51,008 nucleotides of DNA from Candidatus Neomarinimicrobiota bacterium. Lineage in GTDB: Bacteria; Fidelibacterota; UBA8477; JABMPR01. Location of the stretch: NCBI GenBank assembly GCA_016784545.1, contig JADHUM010000024.1:1-51008 (forward strand), written 5' to 3'. Below the pieces are notes generated by a model, which saw only the letters and a program-made list of their open reading frames with translations, had not been told where the DNA came from and searched no databases. Below are positions 18,763 to 29,144 of this stretch, one piece after another; the stretch's first letter is position 1; each line of letters starts with the position of its first letter. The translations under genes and the position numbers were made by a program.

Positions 18763-19128
18763 TTATTTAGTGACTGGCTGGTCAGACGGCGCGCAAATGG
18801 CGAATCGATCCACTTCGCTGAGCTTTTCCCTATCACGCAGCACCAGGTTTTCATTCTTCAGTTGTTGTCCTAGATGACCAAGTACAAAGTCAATATCTTC
18901 TGATTCTTCAGGTCTGGCGATGCGGTAATTTACCCAGCGACCACTTTTCTCATCCATGACCAGGTTGGCATTGCGCAGAATGGACAGATGTTTTGATACC
19001 GTAGAATTTGCCAGTTCGAGTATATCCACGATCTCACAGACACACAAAGATTTCTCTTTTAACATCATAAGGATCCGCAGACGATTGGTATCTGACAGCG
19101 CCTTGTATAGGTTGGTGGTAGATCTCAT
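18763..19128 (-). CDS. arsR: ArsR/SmtB family metalloregulator
   Basis: A 121-residue winged-helix repressor. The N-terminus YKALSDTNRLRILMMLKEKS leads to LCVCEIVDIL. The Cys-Val-Cys pair there matches the As(III)/Sb(III)-binding motif of classic ArsR (ELCVCDL). The recognition helix is ANSTVSKHLSILRNANLV. I use the ATG at 19128 because GGAG lies 8 bases upstream; an earlier in-frame ATG would place the operator inside the gene. A perfect palindrome lies just upstream. It is the first gene of the operon, so arsenite should relieve its own repression. The third arsenic ligand is not obvious from sequence alone. Confidence 0.92.
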   Translation of the reverse strand: MRSTTNLYKALSDTNRLRILMMLKEKSLCVCEIVDILELANSTVSKHLSILRNANLVMDEKSGRWVNYRIARPEESEDIDFVLGHLGQQLKNENLVLRDREKLSEVDRFAICAPSDQPVTK

Positions 19129-19139
19129 TGTTATACTCC

Positions 19140-19159
19140 ATTTCGTTATCTGACGAAAT
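19140..19159 (-). promoter_or_regulatory. Probable ArsR operator
   Basis: ATTTCGT-TATCTG-ACGAAAT is a perfect 7-bp inverted repeat with a 6-base centre. It lies 11 bases upstream of the arsR start at 19128 and directly adjoins its GGAG ribosome site. Position and symmetry suit autorepression of the arsR operon. Binding is inferred. Confidence 0.65.
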
Positions 19160-19285
19160 ATAGCTGACATTGATTCATTCCCAACGGTTTTCTTCTATAA
19201 AAATGGGGTATAGGCAGGGACAGTAGGGATGTATTGTAATGCGTCCCTACCCAATCCTGTTCACCAGATAACGATTGGGCAAACC

Positions 19286-19315
19286 AAAAAAGGGTGCAGC
19301 ACGCTACACCCTTTT
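19286..19315 (-). terminator. Intrinsic terminator of icd
   Basis: AAAAGGGTG (19288-19296) pairs with CACCCTTTT (19307-19315), with a further 3-bp AGC/GCT pairing inside the loop. Read on the minus strand the stem is followed by TTTTTT. It lies 27 bases past the icd stop, a standard Rho-independent terminator. Confidence 0.85.
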
Positions 19316-19341
19316 AATTACAACAATCTTTCAGGCAGAAA

Positions 19342-21666
<2,325 letters not shown>

Positions 21667-21797
21667 TCAACGCAATAAATGATAAAAAGGAACGAATATT
21701 TTTGACCTTTGTGTTTTGTCAGAGATCAACACGACCTTAGGTTAAGACGCTCTACAGAAGAAGAGCTTTTTAGTCAATACTTTTAAAAGGAGAATTA

Positions 21798-21968
21798 ATG
21801 GCCAAGCCAAATTACGCTTTTGCAAAACACCAGAGAGACCTGGCAAAAAAGAAGAAAAAAGAAGAGAAGAAGAAACTTAAAGAAGAAGCAAAGCTACAGC
21901 AAAAGCTCGATGGCGAAACGCCAGAGACCACCGAAGAAGAATCTTCAGAAGCGCCCTCAGAAAATTAG
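21798..21968 (+). CDS. Small charged conserved-type protein (56 aa)
   Basis: A 56-residue protein starting MAKPNYAFAKHQRDLAKKKK, then a Lys/Glu-rich helix and an acidic Glu/Ser/Thr tail. AAAAGGAG lies at ideal distance before the ATG, which with the compositional pattern makes it a likely real gene despite its size. Small proteins with a similar opening (PNY-x-F-x-K-x-x-x-LAKKKKKEEK) occur in many Proteobacteria as uncharacterised proteins. The charge pattern suggests a coiled coil or nucleic-acid/ribosome contact, but no function is known to me. It is transcribed divergently from icd. Confidence 0.75.
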   Translation: MAKPNYAFAKHQRDLAKKKKKEEKKKLKEEAKLQQKLDGETPETTEEESSEAPSEN

Positions 21969-22064
21969 ACAGGAGTCAATACTCCCAAGATGACATTTCT
22001 CCTACCCACACCCAAGACCGGGAAGCGCTAAACCCAGACCGCCCACCCTCTGGCACCCACCCAC

Positions 22065-22877
22065 ATGCAAGCATCACCGGACCATAAATCACGGGAAAAT
22101 CTTCCAGATTCCCATAGAGACTTTATTGAAAATGCAGTCCCCATACTAAAAACGGACCCACGCATCCAAGGGGTTGCAGTTGGCGGGTCCTTTTTGCTGG
22201 GCGCCATAGATGAATTTAGCGATCTGGATCTGGTGGTTTATATCGATCCCCAACACTATCAATCCGTCATGACAGAGCGGACCAACATTGTACAGAAGAT
22301 GGGAGCGCTTCTGGAAAGCTTTACAGGAGAACACGTAGGGGAACCACGCTTGCTCATTTGTCTCTTTGGACCACCCCTGCTTCATGTCGATTTTAAATTT
22401 ATATCCATGGACGATATTGCAGATAAGGTCGAGAATCCAATGGTCCTGTGGGAGCGAGAGGATTTGATTAGCAGCCAGATCAATCTAACACCGGCCGAAT
22501 TTCCCCGGCCAGACAAGGAATGGATCGAAAAACGATTTTGGATCTGGGTTCACTATACCGCTACAAAAATTGGTCGCGGAGAGATATTTGAAGCCGTTGA
22601 ATCAATTGGTTTTATGCGGGCCAATATATTTGGCCCCCTGATTTTGGAGAAAAGTGAAGCCCGCCCACAAGGACTTCGAAAACTGGAATTTCATGCCAGC
22701 CAGGAGGAATTAAAAAAACTGAAAAAGACCCTGGCTGTGTATGATGCCAGGGACTGTCTGCGCGCACTCCAGGAGAGCATAGGTCTTTATCGTGATTTGA
22801 GAGAAACCCAGGGAAATCAAACACTGGAAAAACAGGTCGTTGATTACCTAAGTCAAATTGAAGCCCAGTTGAGTTAA
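22065..22877 (+). CDS. Nucleotidyltransferase-fold protein
   Basis: A 270-residue protein with the polymerase-beta/KNTase-type signature: GGSFLLGAIDEFSDLDLVVY (Gly-Ser at 41-42, Asp54 and Asp56) and a probable third acidic ligand in LLHVDF (Asp109). These residues would bind two metal ions and transfer a nucleotide to an unknown acceptor. The C-terminal half is helical. Aminoglycoside adenylyltransferases share the fold, but nothing here singles out an antibiotic substrate. It stands 96 bases after the small charged protein and 34 bases before Ni-SOD. Fold confident, function open. Confidence 0.8.
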   Translation: MQASPDHKSRENLPDSHRDFIENAVPILKTDPRIQGVAVGGSFLLGAIDEFSDLDLVVYIDPQHYQSVMTERTNIVQKMGALLESFTGEHVGEPRLLICLFGPPLLHVDFKFISMDDIADKVENPMVLWEREDLISSQINLTPAEFPRPDKEWIEKRFWIWVHYTATKIGRGEIFEAVESIGFMRANIFGPLILEKSEARPQGLRKLEFHASQEELKKLKKTLAVYDARDCLRALQESIGLYRDLRETQGNQTLEKQVVDYLSQIEAQLS

Positions 22878-22911
22878 TTTCAGCGCCAAGTGAAAACAAA
22901 AGGAACCCACC

Positions 22912-23376
22912 ATGAGTAAAACATACAGAAGCATACTGCTTGCCCTGACCATAATGCTAAGCGCTGGATTTATTTTGCCCCAACCAGTCCAGGCTCACTG
23001 TCAGATTCCCTGTGGAATCTATGATGATTATGCCAGGCTTCTATCCATGCTGGAAGATGCAGCCACCGTGGAAAAATCCGTCAACGAGATGATCGAGCTT
23101 GCCGGAAAAACAGATGTTCAATCTCAAAATCAGATGGTGCGTTGGGTCATGAACAAGGAAGACCATGCCCAGAAAATTATTGAGACCATCAGCAATTATT
23201 TTCTTACCCAGCGGGTGAAGCCGTCTCAAAAAGATTATGATGAGAGGCTGAAACATCACCATGCTGTGATCCTGGCCGCCATGAAAGCCAAACAAAACGC
23301 AGACATGGAATCAGCCAAAGCGCTCAAGAAGAGTATCTCTGTCCTGGAAGCCTATTATCCAGAACATAAACACTAA
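22912..23376 (+). CDS. sodN: Nickel superoxide dismutase with secretion signal
   Basis: Ni-SOD converts superoxide to hydrogen peroxide and oxygen. The nickel hook HCQIPCGIY is present at residues 29-37; His1, Cys2 and Cys6 of the mature protein are the ligands. Immediately before it is a clear signal peptide (hydrophobic core LALTIMLSAGFIL and the cleavage-type site VQA), so signal peptidase would create the free N-terminal His needed for nickel binding. The mature part is about 126 residues, close to the 117 of Streptomyces Ni-SOD, and has the four-helix-type composition. No SodX-like protease, nickel transporter or chaperone is adjacent. The product should be periplasmic. Confidence 0.92.
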   Translation: MSKTYRSILLALTIMLSAGFILPQPVQAHCQIPCGIYDDYARLLSMLEDAATVEKSVNEMIELAGKTDVQSQNQMVRWVMNKEDHAQKIIETISNYFLTQRVKPSQKDYDERLKHHHAVILAAMKAKQNADMESAKALKKSISVLEAYYPEHKH

Positions 23377-23427
23377 ATAGACCGTATGTGCAGCTGGGGT
23401 TTAAACACTGCCTGAGATGGATGCGAC

Positions 23428-23898
23428 ATGACTAAAAATGACATTCTAAGAAGAATTCGATACATCTATGACTTTAGCGATTCTAAAATGATATCCATTT
23501 TTGCCCAGGCTGAGCACAAAGTCACCCGGGCAGAAATCCGTGATTGGCTAAAACGTGAAGAAGATCCGGCCTATAAAGTCTTTTATGATGATGAGCTGGC
23601 CGCTTTCCTGAACGGACTCATTATTGAGATGCGTGGTAAAAAAGATGGACCCATACCAAAACCGGAGCAAAAACTGACCAACAATGTGATATTAAAAAAA
23701 CTTCAGATAGCCCTGAACCTGAAGGGCGAAGAAGTTCTGGATGTGTTGGCTTTAGCAGATTTAAAGGTAAGTAAATATGAGCTAAGCGCTTTTTTCCGCA
23801 AACCTGACCACAAGCATTACCGACCCTTGAGAGATCAGATTCTGCGCAATTTTCTCAACGGGATGCAGATAAAATATCGGGAAACTCCAGACCAGTAG
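23428..23898 (+). CDS. DUF1456 (YehS-like) protein
   Basis: A 156-residue cytoplasmic protein made of two DUF1456 repeats. The first begins TKNDILRRIRYIYDFSDSKM and the second TNNVILKKLQIALNLKGEEV. Each continues with a D/E-rich helix and a W/F-x(3,4)-R/K segment (IRDWLKREEDPAYK; LSAFFRKPDHKHYR), and each closes with an FLNG-type helix. E. coli YehS is the best-known relative; its biochemical role is unknown. It follows Ni-SOD by about 50 bases on the same strand. Assignment to the family is confident. Confidence 0.88.
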   Translation: MTKNDILRRIRYIYDFSDSKMISIFAQAEHKVTRAEIRDWLKREEDPAYKVFYDDELAAFLNGLIIEMRGKKDGPIPKPEQKLTNNVILKKLQIALNLKGEEVLDVLALADLKVSKYELSAFFRKPDHKHYRPLRDQILRNFLNGMQIKYRETPDQ

Positions 23899-23909
23899 GA
23901 ATAAATCCA

Positions 23910-24269
23910 ATGAGAGGGCGCACAAAAAAAAACAGTGCCCATTCAGCCAGGAGTATAGTCTTGATAGAACGCGCAAAGCTTAACCAGATTATTGAGAAAT
24001 GTCGACGAGGCTCAAAAACAGACATTGATGATGTTTTGGGGTTGCTCACATCGACTGTAGAATTGACCGTTCGCAAGAATGTCGATTTCTATCTGGGGGG
24101 AGTTACAAACCCAGAGGGTCTGGCAAGGCTTGAGCACTAACTATTCCACGGAAGCCAGATACAGAGAAATTACACCACGCTGTTTTTCGCCAGACGAGAT
24201 GAATGGCCGCTCATCCATCGCGCCTACAAGCTGGGTCTCATCGACTATCAGCAGGCCTATTCAAGATAA
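23910..24269 (+). pseudogene. Small protein gene interrupted by an in-frame TAA
   Basis: The frame from the ATG at 23910 encodes 76 residues ending LGGVTNPEGLARLEH, then TAA at 24138-24140. Reading on in the same frame gives 42 more protein-like residues (LFHGSQIQRNYTTLFFARRD, then EWPLIHRAYKLGLIDYQQAYSR) to a TAA at 24267-24269. The second part has no start codon or ribosome site of its own. Its aromatic/charged pattern looks like a real C-terminus. It is either a nonsense-mutated gene of about 119 residues, a sequencing error, or a genuine stop followed by a chance frame. I do not recognise the family. Confidence 0.5.
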
Positions 24270-24472
24270 ACATCCCAGCCCTCTGTTTTTTTTCTTTAGC
24301 CAGGGATTGATTATTGCGTAGAATGAATGCGGTGCCATCCGGAAAACCACAAGCTTAATAAACACAAACAAATAGTACTTCTGGCAAATTTCCTGCTTGC
24401 AATGGATGGTGACTAAAACTATCATCAATGGTCTGTAACATGAAGTATGAGTTTATTTTGACTGGGGTGAAC

Positions 24473-25288
24473 ATGCTATTCAAACAATTAATGATGATAA
24501 GTCTAATCCTGAGCACCTTGGTGTTCTCAGATGAGATAAAAACACAACCTGAAATCGGGATTGATGATACCTTTTTGGGGCAAAAAGTTGATCTGGAGTT
24601 AAGTTTTTTTGACGAAACCGGTCAATCCATTACCCTGCCAGAAGCCAGTGAGGGCCGACCCACGATTCTGGCCCTGGTCTACTACAATTGCACATCCATA
24701 TGCAATCCTTTTCTCAACGCCATCGTTGATGTGATTAATCAATCTCCCTCAGCATTTTTACCGGGCGATAAATACAATGTGGTTGCTGTGAGCTTTGATC
24801 CCAAAGAAGATCATGAGATTGCCGCCCTTAAGAAGCAATCCTATTTCAATCTTTTTCAGGGCAAAACCAATATTCCAGAATCGTCATTCAGATTTCTAAC
24901 AGCCGACTCTGCCACCATCCGAACCTTGACACAACAAGTGGGTTTTAAATATGCTCCAGATGAAGCTGAAGGGTTTATGCATGCCTCATCTCTGATCATT
25001 TTATCACCAAGCGGTATTATTTCCCGCTATATCCGCGGATTGTCCTTTCTCCCCGTAGAAATCATGGTTTCTGTGACCAATGCCATGGAGGGAAAATGGG
25101 CACCCACCGTCAAAAAAATTGTGAAGTTTTGTTTTGCCGAAGAACCTGAAGGCCGGGGCTACTACTTCAATTTCCTGAAAGTTACAGGCGCAATTATACT
25201 GTTCTCCATCCTGTTTACCGTTGTGATTCTTTCAGTGCTGCTTAACAGGAAAAAGAAAACCCCAGAACTTGAAACGAAGGGCGCTTAA
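24473..25288 (+). CDS. SCO1/SenC copper chaperone for cytochrome oxidase
   Basis: SCO proteins load or reduce the CuA centre of cytochrome c oxidase subunit II. The copper motif is YNCTSICNPF (C-x3-C), with the third ligand in GFMHASSLIIL. The protein has an N-terminal signal segment and, less commonly, a C-terminal membrane helix (GAIILFSILFTVVILSVLL) followed by a basic tail. I use the ATG at 24473, preceded by GGGGTG; an upstream ATG at 24428 lacks a ribosome site. It is the first gene of the oxidase operon, with a 2-base gap to subunit I. Confidence 0.92.
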   Translation: MLFKQLMMISLILSTLVFSDEIKTQPEIGIDDTFLGQKVDLELSFFDETGQSITLPEASEGRPTILALVYYNCTSICNPFLNAIVDVINQSPSAFLPGDKYNVVAVSFDPKEDHEIAALKKQSYFNLFQGKTNIPESSFRFLTADSATIRTLTQQVGFKYAPDEAEGFMHASSLIILSPSGIISRYIRGLSFLPVEIMVSVTNAMEGKWAPTVKKIVKFCFAEEPEGRGYYFNFLKVTGAIILFSILFTVVILSVLLNRKKKTPELETKGA

Positions 25289-25290
25289 AC

Positions 25291-26988
25291 ATGGAAACGA
25301 CTCCCCGTCAGAGCTATTTGAATAGCCACACCAGTCCCAAATGGACCAGCGGTTTCATGAGCTGGTTTATGTCTACTGACCATAAGCGCATCGGCATCAT
25401 GTATGCTGTGGCCATGTTCTCCTTTTTCTTTATCGCAGTATGTCTGGGATTCGTTATGAAACTCCAGAAAATGTACCCCGCTTCTTCGGGTTGGGAGATT
25501 ATTCCGGCCGAATTGTATGGCAGTTTTTTTACCCTGCATGCCATTATCATGATTTTTCTGTTCATTGTTCCAGGTGCACCAGCAGTTCTTGGTAATTTCT
25601 TTCTGCCTCTACAGATAGGAGCCAAAGATGTTGCATTTCCACGTGTCAACCTGCTCTCATTCTGGCTGTATTTGCTCGGCGCAATAATGGCTGTTGTGGG
25701 CATTCTTCTTGGAGGGGCCGACACAGGCTGGACATTCACCCCTCCCTACTCTATCAATACAAAAACAATTTCCATCTTTGGGGTTGTGTTTGATTCTATT
25801 TCCTGGATGCTCACCGCCGCCTTCATTTTAGGCTGGGGTACCATCCTAACCGGTATCAATTTTATTGTTACCGTTCACAGAATGCGGGCCAAAGGCATGG
25901 GCTATTTCAAAATGCCCCTGTTCACCTGGTCCATATATGCCACATCCTGGCTTCAGGTTCTGGCAACTCCCGTCGTGGGAATTACCCTGCTCATGATCGT
26001 CATTGAACGCATCATGCCTGTTGGCTTTTTTGACCCATCCAAGGGTGGTGATCCTATTCTGTTTCAGCATCTTTTCTGGATATACTCACATCCGGCGGTC
26101 TATATCATGATTCTGCCGTCCATGGGGTTGGTGAGTGAGATTATCCCAACCAATAGCCAGAAACCGATTTTTGGATACAAGAGTATCGCCATCGCATCCT
26201 GTAGTATTGCCGGGGTGGGTTATTTACTCTGGGCCCATCACATGTTTACAACTGGGATGTCAGACTTTGCGGCCATTCTGTTTTCATTTCTCACCTTTTT
26301 TGTGGCCATTCCAACGGCGATTAAGGTCTTTAACTGGACCGCAACCCTATACAAGGGGTCAATTACCCTGACCCCCGCCATGTTGTTTGCCCTGGCCTTT
26401 ATCTTCAACTTCAGTATTGGTGGTCTTACTGGAATGTTCCTGGGGTCTCTGTCCACAGACATTCATCTCCATGATACTGATTTTGTTGTGGCTCACTTCC
26501 ATTACACCATGTTCGGTGGAGCTGCATTTGGACTTATCGGTGGTATTTTCCACTATTTCCCAAAGATGTTCGGGAAAATGTATTCCATGAAATGGGCCAA
26601 AACGGCATTCGCATTCATGTTTATTGGTTTTAATGCCCTGTATTTCCCCATGTTGGTATTGGGCTATTTCGGTATGCCCAGACGCTATCACACCTATCCA
26701 GACATGCCAATATTTAACAGCCTTCAACTGGCATCAACCATTGGCTCCTGGATTTTGGTCACCGGTGTGATTCTGGTGTTGGCGGTCTGGATCCATGCGC
26801 TTCTGAAGGGCAAAAGAACCACTGAAGTCAACCCCTGGAACTCATCAACCCTGGAATGGCAGACAGCGACCCCCCCAACCCTGTTCAATTTTGAAGAAGA
26901 TGTAGAGATCACTCGGGACCCCTATGACTATGAAGCCTTCTGCGGCGAAGTCAAAGCAGGCACATCTGCAGGAGCGAATCATGTCTGA
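25291..26988 (+). CDS. ctaD: Cytochrome c oxidase subunit I (A2-type heme-copper oxidase)
   Basis: Catalytic subunit containing low-spin heme and the heme/CuB oxygen-reduction site. The 565 residues show 12 membrane segments and all six ligand histidines: FFTLHAII, WIYSHPAVYIMILP (CuB His plus cross-linked Tyr), LLWAHHMFTTG, and VVAHFHYTMFGG. The motif reads YSHPAVY rather than the GHPEVY of mitochondrial-type enzymes. The Glu of the A1 D-channel is missing and Tyr-Ser replaces it, which defines subfamily A2, as in Thermus and Rhodothermus caa3. The 3' end overlaps subunit III by 8 bases. Full length, no defects seen. Confidence 0.96.
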   Translation: METTPRQSYLNSHTSPKWTSGFMSWFMSTDHKRIGIMYAVAMFSFFFIAVCLGFVMKLQKMYPASSGWEIIPAELYGSFFTLHAIIMIFLFIVPGAPAVLGNFFLPLQIGAKDVAFPRVNLLSFWLYLLGAIMAVVGILLGGADTGWTFTPPYSINTKTISIFGVVFDSISWMLTAAFILGWGTILTGINFIVTVHRMRAKGMGYFKMPLFTWSIYATSWLQVLATPVVGITLLMIVIERIMPVGFFDPSKGGDPILFQHLFWIYSHPAVYIMILPSMGLVSEIIPTNSQKPIFGYKSIAIASCSIAGVGYLLWAHHMFTTGMSDFAAILFSFLTFFVAIPTAIKVFNWTATLYKGSITLTPAMLFALAFIFNFSIGGLTGMFLGSLSTDIHLHDTDFVVAHFHYTMFGGAAFGLIGGIFHYFPKMFGKMYSMKWAKTAFAFMFIGFNALYFPMLVLGYFGMPRRYHTYPDMPIFNSLQLASTIGSWILVTGVILVLAVWIHALLKGKRTTEVNPWNSSTLEWQTATPPTLFNFEEDVEITRDPYDYEAFCGEVKAGTSAGANHV

Positions 26989-27640
26989 TATAGCACATCC
27001 CATTGAGCACCATAGAGATGATGAAGGGACCCGCCTGGGGTTCTGGCTTTTCCTTTATACAGAACTCTTCCTGTTTGCCGCCTTTTTTCTGGTTTATGCC
27101 GTATACAGGTCTTCACACCTGGAAGACTTCAAACGGGCAGCCGAAAGCCTGAATACAGGAATCGGCACGGTGAACACCATCATTCTGCTCACCAGCAGTT
27201 TGACCATGGTTCTGTCTTTGGATGCCTTAAAAAAGGGTTCCGTAAAGCTGGCCAAGACCCTCTTGTTGGTCACAATCGCTCTGGGAATGGCCTTCCTGGT
27301 TATTAAGGGTTTTGAATGGAGTGCTAAATTTGAGCACCATCTGTTTTTACAGACAGCTAGGGGTATTGCCGCCGGTCACGGCTCTCCCCTCCTGACGCCT
27401 GGAGAAGAAATGCTCCCGGTTGGGCAGGTCCTTTTCTTTGGGCTCTATTTTATTATGACAGGAACCCATGCCCTGCACATCATTATTGGTGCGATATGGA
27501 TGTTGATCGTCTTTTTTTGGATATCAAAAGGTTCAATTAACCAGGACAACCATGGTGTTTTAGAACGCTGCGGGCTTTACTGGCATCTCGTTGATGTGAT
27601 CTGGATTTTTCTCTTTCCACTTTACTATCTGGTAGCTTAG
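26981..27640 (+). CDS. ctaE: Cytochrome c oxidase subunit III
   Basis: A 219-residue membrane subunit of the oxidase, with the start MSDIAHPIEHHRDDEGTRLG followed by FWLFLYTELFLFAAFFLVYA and the C-terminal block GTHALHIIIGAIWM and GLYWHLVDVIWIFLFPLYYL, both classic subunit III. I take the ATG at 26981, preceded by GCAGGAGCG. The frame is open 19 codons further, but that stretch lies over the end of subunit I. The gene overlaps ctaD by 8 bases. It stabilises subunit I during turnover. Confidence 0.94.
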   Translation: MSDIAHPIEHHRDDEGTRLGFWLFLYTELFLFAAFFLVYAVYRSSHLEDFKRAAESLNTGIGTVNTIILLTSSLTMVLSLDALKKGSVKLAKTLLLVTIALGMAFLVIKGFEWSAKFEHHLFLQTARGIAAGHGSPLLTPGEEMLPVGQVLFFGLYFIMTGTHALHIIIGAIWMLIVFFWISKGSINQDNHGVLERCGLYWHLVDVIWIFLFPLYYLVA

Positions 27641-27651
27641 GGGGTATGACA

Positions 27652-27942
27652 ATGAATACTCATGAACAAACTTTAAGTCCACGCATTCCCATCATGGTTT
27701 TTGCAGCCCTTATTTTCCTGACCATTGCAACAGTGTTGCTGTCTGGTTTAGATGTGGGCAATACTGGCGCCCTGTTGATCGCCATGGCAGTGGCCTCAAT
27801 AAAAGCGGCTCTGGTACTCTATTTCTTTATGCACTTGAATCACGAACCCCTGATCTTTAAACTCTTTTTGGGTGTCGCCTTTTTCACCCTCCTCGCCATT
27901 TTTGTCCTGACTTTTTCAGACTACAGCTTCCGGGTGATCTAA
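27652..27942 (+). CDS. Cytochrome c oxidase subunit IV-like protein
   Basis: A 96-residue protein with three hydrophobic helices and the family stretch SIKAALVLYFFMHLNHEPL, which marks prokaryotic COX4/CyoD-like subunits. GGGGG lies 7 bases before the ATG at 27652; the ATG two codons earlier is too close to it. The last base overlaps the ATG of subunit II (TAATG). It probably assists assembly or stability of the oxidase core. Confidence 0.88.
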   Translation: MNTHEQTLSPRIPIMVFAALIFLTIATVLLSGLDVGNTGALLIAMAVASIKAALVLYFFMHLNHEPLIFKLFLGVAFFTLLAIFVLTFSDYSFRVI

Positions 27943-28889
27943 TGAATGTAAACTATAATCCAGCCTCAGTTTTTAATCAGGATGTAGACTTTACCTTCTA
28001 TCTCATTTTTATGATATCCATTCTCTGTTTGGTGGGTATTACCGGCTTTATGATATTCAGTGTCATTAAATACAGCCGTAAAAACAATCCCACACCTTCA
28101 AATCTTGAAGGGCATACAGGCCTTGAGATTGTCTGGACCATCATCCCAACGATATTGGTGATGTTTATTTTTTATTTCGGCATGCAGGGTTTTCTCAAAA
28201 TGAGAAATGTACCTGAAGACGCCATGGAAATAAAGGTAGACGCCGGCATGTGGTGGTGGAAGTTTACCTACCCCAACGGTCTGGAGCAAAACACAGCCCA
28301 GGGTCTTACGGTTCCTGCTGATACGCCAATTTACTTGCCGCTACACTCTGTTGATGTGATCCACTCCTTTTACATCCCGGCCTTTCGAGTGAAAATGGAT
28401 GTGGTTCCCAAAGCCGCCGGGGCAAAGGACAATTACACCTGGTTTGAAGCCAGCCAGATTGGTGATTTTGATCTGTTCTGCGCTGAATATTGCGGTTTAA
28501 ACCACGCCCAGATGATTACCAAGGTCCATGTACTTACCAAACCTGATTATCAGGCCTGGCTTGATGAACAATCCGCAGGTTTTATAAAACAGCAGGCCGA
28601 AAACCCGGGCCTGGCTTTGATTACATCTAAAGCTTGCTTTGCCTGTCACAGCAGCGACGGCACAAAATTGATAGGACCTTCGTTTAAAGGGCTATACGGT
28701 AAGACGGAAGTGGTCGTCACAAATGGCGAAGAACGGGAAATCACTGTGGATGATGCCTATTTGAAGACCTCAATTATGGATCCATCAAAAGATATTGTGA
28801 AGGGCTATCAACCCCTCATGCCGCCCTTACCCTTGACAGCCGATGAAGTTCAGGCGATTATTGACCACATAAAGACGTTGTCTGAATAG
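27942..28889 (+). CDS. coxB: Cytochrome c oxidase subunit II with fused cytochrome c (caa3 type)
   Basis: 315 residues. Two N-terminal membrane helices are followed by a periplasmic cupredoxin domain with the CuA site: His in VDVIHSFYIP and the CAEYCGLNHAQM block. A C-terminal cytochrome c domain contains CFACH and an axial Met in YQPLMPP. The fusion allows direct electron entry from a small cytochrome or from alternative complex III. The order I-III-IV-II differs from the usual II-I-III-IV. The stop at 28889 ends the core oxidase genes. Confidence 0.95.
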   Translation: MNVNYNPASVFNQDVDFTFYLIFMISILCLVGITGFMIFSVIKYSRKNNPTPSNLEGHTGLEIVWTIIPTILVMFIFYFGMQGFLKMRNVPEDAMEIKVDAGMWWWKFTYPNGLEQNTAQGLTVPADTPIYLPLHSVDVIHSFYIPAFRVKMDVVPKAAGAKDNYTWFEASQIGDFDLFCAEYCGLNHAQMITKVHVLTKPDYQAWLDEQSAGFIKQQAENPGLALITSKACFACHSSDGTKLIGPSFKGLYGKTEVVVTNGEEREITVDDAYLKTSIMDPSKDIVKGYQPLMPPLPLTADEVQAIIDHIKTLSE

Positions 28890-29017
28890 TGTTTTCAAAA
28901 GCAATTTCCAATTGTGTCTTGCTGAGGCTCTCGAAGTATTACACGTTATTGCTGGTCGCCCTTCACAAGAGCAGAATGACACCTTGATACTTGAGCGTGC
29001 TACAAGAGCTGTCATCC

Positions 29018-29084
29018 CGAGCGGAGTCGAGGGATAAATATTTATCCTGACGACCAAAAGACCAAGACCTCTCGACTCCGCTCG
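29018..29084. repeat. REP-like long inverted repeat
   Basis: CGAGCGGAGTCGAG (29018-29031) and CTCGACTCCGCTCG (29071-29084) form a perfect 14-bp stem. Between the arms is a separate perfect palindrome, GGATAAATATTTATCC (29032-29047). Sequences like GTCATCCCGAGCGGAGTCGAG recur as dispersed intergenic palindromes in many bacterial genomes. Only one copy is in this window, so repeat status here is inferred from resemblance. It sits between coxB and ctaB. Confidence 0.65.
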
Positions 29085-29144
29085 AGGAGACGAAAGAAGA
29101 TCACCATATAAGGACAAGATCGATTTAAGAAAAGCCAAGAAAAC

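Noticed and set aside
18720-18854. N-terminal extension of the thioredoxin-like lipoprotein into arsR
   Set aside because: The extension has no ribosome site and would bury the signal peptide and lipobox. The start at 18719 follows AAGGGG.
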